Part shown: one piece after another, positions 1 through 7,798 of the stretch
Numbering within the stretch: the stretch's first letter is position 1
Layout: every line of letters begins with the position of its first letter
Assembly: GCF_015554145.1 (NCBI RefSeq)
Contig: NZ_JADNHZ010000002.1
Span: forward strand, 62,001 to 126,000
DNA length: 64,000 nt
Source: Collinsella aerofaciens
Lineage (GTDB): Bacteria > Actinomycetota > Coriobacteriia > Coriobacteriales > Coriobacteriaceae
Direction: 5' to 3'
Notes under the pieces: generated by a model
Told to the model about the DNA's origin: nothing
What the model saw: the letters and a program-made list of their open reading frames with translations, nothing else
The model's database searches: none
Position numbers and translations under genes: made by a program

Positions 1-1220
1 TCGCGGACCGAGGTGATCACGCTCTGCACAGCGACTACGCCGCCGACCCAGACCCACACCTGCGGATGAGCGTCACAAAAGCCGTGCACCAGGCCCATAA
101 GCACCAGCACAATGGCAACGGGGTACAAAGCGTTGAGCATGGGCACCGAGAACATAAGGATCACGTCGAGGCCCACGTTGGAGAGCACGCACGAAAACGC
201 TGCGAACACAAAGGCGAGAACCGCAAAGGGACGGCGCATGGCCTCCTCAGAGGCCTCCGCTCCCCCTTCGACCACATACGTCTCGCAGAAGTAACGCGAG
301 CAGCAGCTGATGAGGCCGATGCACACGTTCATGCAGGCGAGGAAAAAGATCGCAAAGACCACGACCGTGCCGGCAAGCCCAAAATGCATGGAGGCCGAAC
401 GGGCGAGGATGGCGGCGCCGTTGGTAGCGTCGGGCATCACGGTGCCGAGCTGCATACCGGCAAGGCCCAAGCCGCAGTAGATGATGGCCATGAGCACGCC
501 GGCGATAACACCGGAACGCGAGATCTCGAAGGCCACGCGCTTGTCATCGGTAACACCCAGCTCGTGGATGGTCTCGGCGATGATGATGCCGAAGGCAAGT
601 GACGCGAGCAGGTCCATGGTCTGATAGCCAGTCAGAAAGCCCTGCACAGCGGCGCCTGCATCGTAAGGGGCCTGCGGCGCGGCAGCCGGTCCCAGCGGCG
701 AGATCACGGCAGCACCCACGACCAGCACGATGAGCGCAATGAGCGCAGGGCCCGTAATGCGGCCGAGCACGCGCGTGATGACGCCTGGACGTAGCGTGAG
801 CGCAAACGCGACGACGAAGAACCCGATGGCAAACACCAGACGTGCCGTGCCGAGCGAAACGCCCTCGGGTAGCAGCGGCACCAGCATTTCGAACGCCGTA
901 GAGCTTGTGCGCGGAATGGCCAGGCACGGACCGATGGCCAGGTAGACCGCCGCAACGAAGAATTCGCCAAACTTAGGATGCACACGCCCGGCCAGCTCTC
1001 GGGCCGTGCCAGCGAGCGCGACGGCGATAAATCCCATAACGGGCAGACCGATAGCGGCAATCAAAAAGCCGATCATGGCAACCGGCGTGGCAGAACCTGC
1101 CTGCAGCGCCAGCAGCGGCGGAATAATGAGGTTACCGGCGCCAAAGAGCATCGAGAACAGCGCAATGCCGACGGTAACGACATGGTCGGAACGCAGACCG
1201 CGCGGGGCGGATGAAGCCAT
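1..1220 (-). CDS. brnQ: Branched-chain amino acid carrier BrnQ (3' end cut by window edge)
   Basis: About 406 codons are visible from the ATG at 1220 to the left edge; the C-terminus lies outside the window. The protein is almost entirely hydrophobic membrane segments, and the N-terminal stretch GAGNLIIPP near residue 27 is typical of the LIVCS family (BrnQ), which imports leucine, isoleucine and valine with a cation. An AGGTG Shine-Dalgarno lies just upstream of the ATG. It follows the selenium operon on the same strand, but a strong terminator at 1242-1274 separates them, so it probably has its own promoter or depends on readthrough. No broken motif is visible. The family is confident; the substrate is inferred from family membership. 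Confidence 0.9.
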   Translation of the reverse strand, partial: MASSAPRGLRSDHVVTVGIALFSMLFGAGNLIIPPLLALQAGSATPVAMIGFLIAAIGLPVMGFIAVALAGTARELAGRVHPKFGEFFVAAVYLAIGPCLAIPRTSSTAFEMLVPLLPEGVSLGTARLVFAIGFFVVAFALTLRPGVITRVLGRITGPALIALIVLVVGAAVISPLGPAAAPQAPYDAGAAVQGFLTGYQTMDLLASLAFGIIIAETIHELGVTDDKRVAFEISRSGVIAGVLMAIIYCGLGLAGMQLGTVMPDATNGAAILARSASMHFGLAGTVVVFAIFFLACMNVCIGLISCCSRYFCETYVVEGGAEASEEAMRRPFAVLAFVFAAFSCVLSNVGLDVILMFSVPMLNALYPVAIVLVLMGLVHGFCDAHPQVWVWVGGVVAVQSVITSVR

Positions 1221-1241
1221 AGGCACACCTTTCGGGTCGAA

Positions 1242-1274
1242 ACAAAAACGGGACGGGCAAAATACCCGTCCCGC
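1242..1274 (-). terminator. Rho-independent terminator of the selenium operon
   Basis: On the minus strand a GCGGGACGGG arm pairs with CCCGTCCCG across an AT-rich loop and is followed by TTTTTG. It lies between the aminotransferase stop (1297) and the brnQ start (1220). Confidence 0.85.
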
Positions 1275-1296
1275 AAGTATAAACGGTCCAGCAGCT

Positions 1297-2436
1297 TTAG
1301 CAGGCTAAATTGCGCAGAGCATCGATAGCCGTGTCGACTTCTTCGGTCGTGTTGAAATACCCAAACGAGAAGCGGACGACACCCTGGCGCTCGGTATCTA
1401 ACGCACGGTGCATGAGCGGAGCGCAATGGGCACCGGGGCGCGTCGCAATCCCCCACCCTTGCATGAGCGCGTCCGAGATCTCGGCCGAGTCGATATCACC
1501 CACGTTGAGTGAGACGATCGCCGAGCGCACGGGCTGGTCAAACGCACCGTAGAGCGCAATGCCGGGGATTTCGCGAGCACCGGCGAGGAAGCGCTCTGCA
1601 AGCGAGCGCTCATGCGCCGTAATCGCCTCGACCCCGCCTTGCGCCTCGATAAAGTCGAGACCGGCAGAAAGTCCCGCGATGCCGTGGCCGTTGAGCGTGC
1701 CCGCCTCAAGACGCGTGGGCCACTCAAGTGGCTGCAGTGGGTCAAAGCTGTGCACGCCCGTGCCGCCCATGGCCCACGGAGACACGTCAATGCCCTCCGC
1801 CACGGCCAGGCCGCCGGTGCCTTGGGGTCCCATGAGCCCCTTGTGGCCGGTAAAGCACACAATGTCGAGCCCCATGGCATGCATATCGATACGCGCCGTG
1901 CCGGCAGACTGAGAGGCATCGACGATCACCAGCGCACCGGCCGCATGGGCCATGGCCGCCACGCGCGCAATGTCGACCGCGTTGCCGGTCACATTTGAGG
2001 CGTGCGTCACCACCACGGCACGCGTACCGGGCGTGACTAGCCGCTCGAGCTCGTCGTAGTCGAGCGCGCCGTTCGCGTCGCAACCCGCATGCTCAACCGT
2101 CACACCCTGCTCTGCCGCCAAGCGATTGAGCGGACGTAGCACGGAGTTGTGCTCGAGCACCGTCGTGACCACGCGGTCGCCGGGGCGCACCACGCCACAG
2201 ATGGCGGTGTTGAGCGCCGCCGTAGAGTTGGGCGTAAAGCACACATGGTCCGCCCTCGGGCAACCTAAAAGGCGCGCGAGCTTGGCACGGCAACCGTGAA
2301 TCGTACGAGCGGCATCGAGGGCACCCGACGTGGCGCCGCGCCCGGCATTGCCGAGCGAGCACATCGCCTGCGTCACGGCATCGATGACCGTCTGCGGCTT
2401 GTGCATGGTCGTCGCCGCGTTATCCAGGTAGATCAT
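1297..2436 (-). CDS. Class V aminotransferase / cysteine desulfurase, selenium-cluster type
   Basis: PLP enzyme of 379 residues in the NifS/SufS superfamily. It starts MIYLDNAATT, has the Schiff-base lysine in TGHKG (about K199) and an RPGAHCAP segment near residue 338 whose Cys matches the catalytic cysteine of desulfurases. Such enzymes remove S or Se from cysteine or selenocysteine as an enzyme-bound persulfide or perselenide. The family resembles the desulfurase-like proteins (TIGR01977 type) that accompany orphan SelD, YedF and DUF3343 in selenium clusters, which is the setting here. The ATG at 2436 was chosen over an upstream in-frame start because GGGAGG lies at the right distance; it overlaps the preceding stop as ATGA, so translation is coupled. 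The role as selenium donor for SelD is inferred. Confidence 0.85.
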   Translation of the reverse strand: MIYLDNAATTMHKPQTVIDAVTQAMCSLGNAGRGATSGALDAARTIHGCRAKLARLLGCPRADHVCFTPNSTAALNTAICGVVRPGDRVVTTVLEHNSVLRPLNRLAAEQGVTVEHAGCDANGALDYDELERLVTPGTRAVVVTHASNVTGNAVDIARVAAMAHAAGALVIVDASQSAGTARIDMHAMGLDIVCFTGHKGLMGPQGTGGLAVAEGIDVSPWAMGGTGVHSFDPLQPLEWPTRLEAGTLNGHGIAGLSAGLDFIEAQGGVEAITAHERSLAERFLAGAREIPGIALYGAFDQPVRSAIVSLNVGDIDSAEISDALMQGWGIATRPGAHCAPLMHRALDTERQGVVRFSFGYFNTTEEVDTAIDALRNLAC

Positions 2437-2684
2437 CGCACGACCTCCCACATATCAATCACGGTATAGCCCTCGGTGGGAACGCCCGCCGCGGCGAGTT
2501 CGCCGCGCAGCAGCTCCTCATCGGCAGGCAACGCTTTCCACGCCAGACCACAGCCGGCAGCGACCTCCCCGGGCACGGGAACCGTTCGCCCGGGAAGGCC
2601 GCGCTCGATGCACAGGGACTCGCAGCCCATGGCGGCCGCCGTGGTGGGAAACGTGATGACAAGCGCCGGGCGCTTCTCCCTCAT
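2433..2684 (-). CDS. DUF3343 putative Se/S carrier-like protein
   Basis: Small 83-residue protein with two cysteine-bearing segments (AAMGCESLC and AAGCGLAWK) and the ferredoxin-like pattern of DUF3343. Members are encoded beside SelD, YedF and double-cubane reductases in anaerobes and are thought to carry sulfur or selenium. The ATG at 2684 is preceded by GGAG; a TTG fifteen bases upstream is less likely. It lies 19 bases after yedF and overlaps the aminotransferase start by four bases. Function is a family-level guess; the genomic association is the main support. Confidence 0.75.
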   Translation of the reverse strand: MREKRPALVITFPTTAAAMGCESLCIERGLPGRTVPVPGEVAAGCGLAWKALPADEELLRGELAAAGVPTEGYTVIDMWEVVR

Positions 2685-2703
2685 GGCAACTCCAACCAAT
2701 ACG

Positions 2704-3330
2704 CTACGGGCGCACGACGCGCACGGCCTGCTCCATCTTCTCCACGATCACGTACATGTTGGTGACCTCGCCCACCGCAAGCTGGTCTTTAATGCCATAG
2801 TGGTCGAGGCAGGTACCACAGGTGAGAATCTCGACGCCCTGCTCGGCCAGGCCCTTCAGGTCGTCGAGCACCGGCGAGCCCTCAACGGTGAGCTTGGCGC
2901 CGCCGTTGTAGAACAGCATGGTCGCGGGCAGCTCCTCCTGCTGCGTCACGGCAAAGATAAACGCCTTCATGAGCTTGTGGCCCAGCTCGTCGTCGCCACG
3001 GCCCATGCAGTCGGTGTAGACGGAAATGACGAGCCTGCCCTTGCCGGCGCTGGCACCACAGAAGGCAGCGCCATCCTGCTCGGGATCGGCCATGGCAACG
3101 GCGCCAGAGGTCGCCACGGTCACGTGCCACTCGGCGTCAGAAACCTTCTCGACCGAGGCCGTGCAGCCTTTCTCCTGCGCCATCTTGGAGATGTTCTTGA
3201 CGGCGGTCTCGTTGTCGACCGAGGTCACGACGGCGCCCTCGCCATCGAGCTGCTTCAGAGCTTTGAGCGTCTTGACGACGGGCAGCGGGCAGGCATCGCC
3301 CATGGCATTGACTTCAATCTTGGTAGACAT
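2704..3330 (-). CDS. yedF: Selenium metabolism protein YedF
   Basis: 208 residues in two parts. Residues 1-70 form a TusA-like domain with the GDACPLPV motif holding the sulfur-carrier cysteine. Residues about 100-208 form a DsrE-like domain with further cysteines (YTDCMGRG, LTCGTCLDHYG). This two-domain arrangement is the selenium-linked YedF form. The ATG at 3330 has GAAAGGA upstream; the longer open frame extending into selD is only a shadow. It is the fifth downstream cistron after the reductase pair, 61 bases after selD, with a hairpin (3351-3368) in between. A role in passing Se or S between the desulfurase and SelD is inferred from context. Confidence 0.88.
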   Translation of the reverse strand: MSTKIEVNAMGDACPLPVVKTLKALKQLDGEGAVVTSVDNETAVKNISKMAQEKGCTASVEKVSDAEWHVTVATSGAVAMADPEQDGAAFCGASAGKGRLVISVYTDCMGRGDDELGHKLMKAFIFAVTQQEELPATMLFYNGGAKLTVEGSPVLDDLKGLAEQGVEILTCGTCLDHYGIKDQLAVGEVTNMYVIVEKMEQAVRVVRP

Positions 3331-3350
3331 AGCAAATTCCTTTCGAAAGA

Positions 3351-3368
3351 GCCGTTCTAGAGAACGGC
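3351..3368 (-). promoter_or_regulatory. Intercistronic hairpin between selD and yedF
   Basis: GCCGTTCT and AGAACGGC form an 8-bp stem with a two-base loop sequence, followed on the minus strand by TCTTTCG. It could be a weak terminator or a processing/stability element that sets different levels of SelD and YedF. Confidence 0.4.
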
Positions 3369-3391
3369 AAACAGTTACATAAACGTGCGGG

Positions 3392-4441
3392 CTAGCGAAC
3401 AACGCGGACGGCAGGACCGCCCGGCTCCGCCTCACACACGCGCCCGACAACGGCCGCGATGCGCCCCTCGGCATGCAGGCGACGCGCAAGCCCATCCACA
3501 TCGGCAGCAGGCGCCGCGATGAGCAAACCGCCCGAGGTCTGCGGATCGTACAGCGCATCCAACCTGCCCGGCTCCAGGTCCTCGTCGGCAGCCACGCGCG
3601 GGCCAAAGAAGTCCTGGTTGCGGTAGGCACCGGCAGGAATAATGCCCAGACGCGCCATATCGAGCACCTGGTCAAAGAGCGGCACCGCCCCCGACGCAAG
3701 TTCAATCTGCACGCCCGAGCCCTCGGCCATCTCGCACGCATGCCCGATCAGGCCAAAGCCCGTGATGTCGGTGCAGCCGTGAAGCTCGAGTCCCTCGGCC
3801 AGGCGAATCGGGGCCTCGTTGAGGGTACACATCGAGTCAAACATGGCTGCGGCCTCGTCCTGCTCGATGAGCTCGCCCTTAATGGCCGTGGTGATGATGC
3901 CCGAGCCGATCGCCTTGGTCAGCAGCAGAACATCGCCCACGCGTGCGCCGCTGTTGGCGAGCATGTGGTCGAGTGGCACAAAACCGCTCACGGACAGACC
4001 GTACTTGGGCTCGTCGTCGTTGATGGTGTGGCCGCCCGCGATGGAGCAACCCGCCTCGACGCACTTATCGGCACCGCCCGCCAGAATCTGACCGGCAACC
4101 TCAACGCCCAGGCAACTGGGTATGCAAAGCAGGTTCATGGCATGGCTCGGCCGCCCGCCCATGGCGTAGATGTCCGACAGCGAGTTGGCCGCAGCGATCT
4201 GGCCAAACAGGAACGGGTCATCGACCATCGGTGGGAAGAAGTCGATGGACTGCACGAGCCCCAGGTTCTCCCCTACGCGGAAGACGCTCGCATCGTCGGA
4301 GGTATCGAACCCCACGAGCAAGTTGTCGTTATGCACATTGGGTAAGTCGCCCAGGACCTGGGCGAGGGCTCCGGGAGCCAACTTAGCGGCTCAACCGCTC
4401 GCGGCCGTCATGGACGTGAGCCTCATGGTGTCCTTAGCCAT
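3392..4441 (-). CDS. selD: Selenide, water dikinase (selenophosphate synthetase), selenocysteine-containing
   Basis: Makes selenophosphate from selenide and ATP. The frame starts at ATG 4441 (AGGGGG upstream; overlaps the glycosyltransferase stop by 8 bases), reads 16 codons, meets TGA at 4391-4393, and continues in the same frame to 3392, giving 349 residues, close to the E. coli length. Across the TGA the reading is GUAAK, aligning with the GCGCK motif of E. coli SelD: the TGA takes the place of catalytic Cys17 and Lys20 is kept. Upstream MRLTS matches the conserved RLT start. Downstream, LLVGFDTSDDA, DPQTSGG and DITGFGL are clear SelD motifs. A GGCTC/GAGCC hairpin whose loop lies about 17 bases after the TGA is a candidate bacterial SECIS. 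Ordinary gene callers will start at a downstream TTG and lose the active site. Confidence 0.93.
4391..4393 (-). other. In-frame TGA read as selenocysteine (Sec17 of SelD)
   Basis: The TGA interrupts an otherwise continuous SelD frame exactly at the catalytic cysteine position. The codons on both sides match SelD (RLTS before, AAKL after). Known SelD proteins often carry Sec here. A stem GGCTC-CCG-GAGCC begins 12 bases after the TGA, and a second CGCCCAG/CTGGGCG hairpin follows. Confidence 0.9.
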
Positions 4442-5651
4442 ACGAACCCCCTTCCAACAAATCAACGACTTTAAGTATACGCGCCAGGCACGCTTCCCAA
4501 GAGACCGCCGACGGCTCGAACGTCGAAGGCGGAGCCGCAAGCGCCTGCGCGATAGCATCTGCCAGTGCGCGCTCAAACAACGGAAGGTCGGCCGCCACGG
4601 GCGTGTCGACATCCGTCATACGCGGCGACGCCACCCACGTCACGGGAGCACCGGGAAGCATCGCCTCCATCCAGGGACGAACGCCGGGCAAATCGGTCGC
4701 CACAACTTTGCAGCCGCACGCGAGGGCCTCGATCGTCACGAGCGGCAGACCCTCGTAAAACGAAGGCAGCACAAAGACGTCGGAACTGCGGTAAGCACGC
4801 ACGAGCCCATCGCTATCCAGGCGCCCCGCCAGCGTCACCGGCACATCCGAGGCCGCGGTCAAGCGCTCAATACGCGCGTACTCGGCATCGTCCCCGCGGC
4901 CGCCCACAAGTACCAAGCCAGATGGGCAGACGTCATCGTCAATCGGCAATGACACGGCTCGAACCAGCGACTCGACGCCCTTTTTAAAGCAAATCTTACC
5001 CACGTACACAAGCGATCCCGGCTGCCTCGCCACGCTTGCATCACGGCAGAAGACGCGATGGTCGTAGCCCGTCCCAATCACGTGGATGCGATCGACATCG
5101 ACGCCGCACACCAGGCCAATCTGCTCAGCCTGCTCAGCATGGAGCGCAAAGACGGCATCGAGCCGACGAACCGCGCTTACGATGCGATCGCGCTCGAGCG
5201 CATGCGAACGCAGCTGGCGCAGGTCGGTCGAATGGCATACGGCAACAACCGGCACGCCCCGGACGCGCTCGCGCGCCAATGCGGTCACCAGATACAGGTG
5301 ATGGCAGAGCACCAGATCGGGCCGAAACTCAGCCACCGCCCGATCGATTGCAGCAGCAAATGCCCGCTCAAATGCCTTGAGCATCGAAGGCGTCAGGTCA
5401 CGGTAGCGTGTGGAGGGATAGGGCATGACATCGGACATACCGCAGATGGGAAACGGCAGCTCGGGCGACTCGAACGGTACGGCAAACACGGCAGCACGCC
5501 GGTCCAGCTCGCCTTGGGTATCACCCGGTGCCGCGCCGCAAAGCACGGCGGCGCGATGCCCCGTCTCGATCTGCTCGCGCACGAGCGCGGCAAGGTAGGT
5601 GCCGCTGCCAGTGCTATCTGGTTTTTGTGCCGAGATATTGAGGATGCGCAT
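4434..5651 (-). CDS. GT4-type glycosyltransferase coupled to selD
   Basis: 405-residue GT-B-fold glycosyltransferase. The N-terminus MRILNISAQKPDSTGSGTY gives the first Rossmann strand and glycine loop; the C-terminal domain has LVYVGKICFKKG, LAGRLDSDGL and the EX7E signature EGLPLVTIE that binds the nucleotide-sugar donor. ATG 5651 was chosen because homology starts there. The gene lies 14 bases after the activase and its stop overlaps the selD start, so it is translated with SelD. A glycosyltransferase in a selenium operon is unusual. By analogy with SenB of selenoneine synthesis, which joins selenophosphate to a sugar and is encoded with a SelD homologue, it could make a selenosugar. That is inference; the sequence alone shows only the GT4 fold. 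Confidence 0.8.
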   Translation of the reverse strand: MRILNISAQKPDSTGSGTYLAALVREQIETGHRAAVLCGAAPGDTQGELDRRAAVFAVPFESPELPFPICGMSDVMPYPSTRYRDLTPSMLKAFERAFAAAIDRAVAEFRPDLVLCHHLYLVTALARERVRGVPVVAVCHSTDLRQLRSHALERDRIVSAVRRLDAVFALHAEQAEQIGLVCGVDVDRIHVIGTGYDHRVFCRDASVARQPGSLVYVGKICFKKGVESLVRAVSLPIDDDVCPSGLVLVGGRGDDAEYARIERLTAASDVPVTLAGRLDSDGLVRAYRSSDVFVLPSFYEGLPLVTIEALACGCKVVATDLPGVRPWMEAMLPGAPVTWVASPRMTDVDTPVAADLPLFERALADAIAQALAAPPSTFEPSAVSWEACLARILKVVDLLEGGSYG

Positions 5652-5665
5652 GTCGCGGTACACCC

Positions 5666-6430
5666 CTAGGCCAAGGCGGCGGCGCGGACAGCCGCGCCGA
5701 TCGCTCCGGCAAAGCGAGCCTGGGGCGAGGTGGTCACCGGCGACCCCAGTAGCTCGCCCAACCGCTCCACCACGAAAGCGTTCTCGCACAGGCCACCGGT
5801 CAGGTAGTACGGGGCGCCCGCGGCCTGCCCAGCCATGGTCGCCACGCGCGAGACCACGCTGTCGATCACGCCACGCGCAATGTTCTCGCGCGGCTCACCG
5901 CGACCGATCAGGCTGATGACCTCGCTTTCGGCAAACACCGTGCACATGCTGCTGATCTTGGTGGGCTCGCCGGAACGTGCCAGGTCGGCCATCTGCTGCT
6001 GGGAAATGCCTAGGCGGTCGGCCATGATCTCCAAAAAGCGCCCCGTGCCGGCGGCGCACTTGTCGTTCATGGCGAACTTTGCCACGCGGCCGCCCTTGAG
6101 TTGGATGACCTTGGTATCTTGGCCGCCCACGTCGATCACCGTGCCCTGCTCGCCAAACAGGCGGACCGCACCGGCACCATGGCAGGTGATCTCGGTCACT
6201 ACCTTGTTGGCATAGGGCACCGCGACACGGCCGTAGCCAGTCGCGACCACGCGAACATCGTCGCCCGTCACGTCATAGCCGGCTGCGGCGAGTTCACCGC
6301 GTAGGCGCTCGGCCGCATCGACCGACGAATACCCCGTCGGCATGACGCAGGTCCACGCAATGGCGTTGTCCGTCTCCACCACCGCAGCCTTCGCGGCCGT
6401 CGAGCCTATGTCGATACCAATGCCAACCAC
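5666..6430 (-). CDS. Acyl-CoA dehydratase-type ATP-dependent activase
   Basis: 254-residue ASKHA-fold ATPase of the HgdC/YjiL group. GIDIGSTAAKAAV at the N-terminus is the phosphate loop, VIDVGGQDTK the second, and the cysteines in NDKCAAGTGRF and SSMCTVFAESE are placed to hold the [4Fe-4S] cluster shared by the homodimer. Such activases use ATP to push low-potential electrons into double-cubane proteins. Start is GTG 6430 with AAGGAGG five bases before it. It sits directly after the second reductase and before the glycosyltransferase, so it is the obvious electron donor for the two upstream proteins. Its native reductant is unknown. Confidence 0.9.
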   Translation of the reverse strand: MVGIGIDIGSTAAKAAVVETDNAIAWTCVMPTGYSSVDAAERLRGELAAAGYDVTGDDVRVVATGYGRVAVPYANKVVTEITCHGAGAVRLFGEQGTVIDVGGQDTKVIQLKGGRVAKFAMNDKCAAGTGRFLEIMADRLGISQQQMADLARSGEPTKISSMCTVFAESEVISLIGRGEPRENIARGVIDSVVSRVATMAGQAAGAPYYLTGGLCENAFVVERLGELLGSPVTTSPQARFAGAIGAAVRAAALA

Positions 6431-6444
6431 GGCATCCTCCTTCT

Positions 6445-6475
6445 ATGCGGCAAAGCAGCTATCCCTTTGCCGCAT
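6445..6475 (-). promoter_or_regulatory. Intercistronic hairpin before the activase
   Basis: ATGCGGCAAAG pairs perfectly with CTTTGCCGCAT around a 9-base loop in the gap between the second reductase stop and the activase ribosome site. No U tract follows, so it is more likely an mRNA stability or processing element than a terminator. Confidence 0.5.
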
Positions 6476-6480
6476 TTGTC

Positions 6481-7644
6481 CTACAGGGTCTCGATAAAGG
6501 CAGCAATGCGCGTCTCGATCTGGCCCATGTCTCCGTTGCTGTAGTCGGTCTCAATCTTCATATACGGAATACCCGCACCCTCGACAGCCTCCTGCATGCG
6601 CGCACTCTCCACGTTAAAGGTGTGGCACGCCTGGAGTACGCTCTCCACTACGCCATCGACGTGATACTTCTCGCACATGGCCAGCGTGTTTTCCATACGA
6701 CCGTCGTTGGGCGTCATGACCGAGCAGTTGATGTCCAGGTAGCGGTCGGCGATGGCGCGCAGGATATCGGGAGCCTCCGGGTCGATCATCATGGCCGCCG
6801 TGCGCTCGCCCGAGCAGTCGTCCATGCACACGACCACACCGCCGTTGGACTCGATAGTACGGCCGATCTTGTTGATCACGCCGCCCACCGGGCAGCCGGT
6901 AATCAGAATGCGCTTGGCATCCGCCGCAACCGGGCGCTCGCCCGCGTCGTAGGCCTCGCGCAGCTTGGCAACCTTTTGCTCCAGCTGCTGCGTATAGGCC
7001 TTGATATCGAAGTTGAACGTACCGGCGAACATGGTGCTCATCAGGTCAACGCCGCTCATGGCAGCCGGCTGGTTGGCCTGCAGCGCAAACATCTCGAGCT
7101 GGGCCGCACGCAGACGGTTGCGACGACGGACGGTAGCGCGCAGGTCATCGTCGGCAATCGTGATGCCGTAGAAGCCCTCGAGCTCCTCCTTGAGCAGGCG
7201 GCACTCCTCGTACCAGCCTTTACGCTCGTAGGCGCGATCGCGACCCTGCGGAAGATGCAGAATGTGCGTGCGCTTGAGCTCGTTGAGCAGTTCGTACATC
7301 TTCTTCTTGCCGTCGCAGGTGGTCTCGCCGATGATCATGTCGCTAAAGTACGTAAACGGACACTTTTGCGAATAGGCAAAACCATACGTAGACTTGATGA
7401 GCGGGCACAGGTTTGCCGGCAGCACCTTCTCGGCCTCGGGAATCACCTCGTCGGACGTACCACACAGAGCCACGCTCGAGGCGCCCGCGGCATCGATAAT
7501 CTCGAGCGGCGTATAGCTGCACAGATACCCGACAAGACGATTGCCCGCCTGCTTGTAATCCTTAACGCGAATAAACGCGGCCTTGCGCTGCTCGTTGAAC
7601 TCCTCAAACGTGGACGGCAACGGCTGCTCAATATTTTCCGACAT
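6481..7644 (-). CDS. Double-cubane-cluster anaerobic reductase-like protein (second copy)
   Basis: 387 residues, 2-hydroxyacyl-CoA dehydratase HgdB/double-cubane-cluster protein family. Cluster-ligand cysteines occur as [15 protein letters not shown] and ETTCDGKKK in the N-terminal half; ITGCPVGG and a second Rossmann-like domain follow. The family transfers electrons one at a time at very low potential once charged by the activase. The start ATG 7644 has AAGGAGTTAT before it. It is a diverged paralogue of the protein at 7799-9082 and is separated from it by 154 bases that contain a structured element. The substrate is unknown; position in a selenium operon suggests reduction of a selenium or sulfur compound, but that is inference. 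Confidence 0.85.
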   Translation of the reverse strand: MSENIEQPLPSTFEEFNEQRKAAFIRVKDYKQAGNRLVGYLCSYTPLEIIDAAGASSVALCGTSDEVIPEAEKVLPANLCPLIKSTYGFAYSQKCPFTYFSDMIIGETTCDGKKKMYELLNELKRTHILHLPQGRDRAYERKGWYEECRLLKEELEGFYGITIADDDLRATVRRRNRLRAAQLEMFALQANQPAAMSGVDLMSTMFAGTFNFDIKAYTQQLEQKVAKLREAYDAGERPVAADAKRILITGCPVGGVINKIGRTIESNGGVVVCMDDCSGERTAAMMIDPEAPDILRAIADRYLDINCSVMTPNDGRMENTLAMCEKYHVDGVVESVLQACHTFNVESARMQEAVEGAGIPYMKIETDYSNGDMGQIETRIAAFIETL

Positions 7645-7682
7645 ATAACTCCTTAACAAACCTTTTAACCAACCAAGGAAAC

Positions 7683-7782
7683 GGCTTTCCCAGGTGCCCG
7701 AGGTTGCCGTGAAAGAGGAGCGTCGCGTACTTTGGTACGCAAGCGACGGTTTGAACAGCAAGATCGGGTGCCTGGGGAAGCC
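7683..7782 (+). repeat. Structured 100-base element, copy 1
   Basis: Outer arms 7683-7701 and 7764-7782 pair over 19 positions if G-U pairs are allowed on the plus strand (they become mismatches on the minus strand). An inner TTGC/GCAA pair and a CGTCGCGTAC hairpin follow. The internal loop carries TGAAAG at 7710 and GGTTTGAA at 7748. The copy at 23119-23217 has the same two motifs at the same offsets (27 and 65) but different stem sequences. It lies between the two reductase genes, in the opposite orientation to the operon. Confidence 0.75.
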
Positions 7783-7798
7783 GCCGGGACGAATAGTC

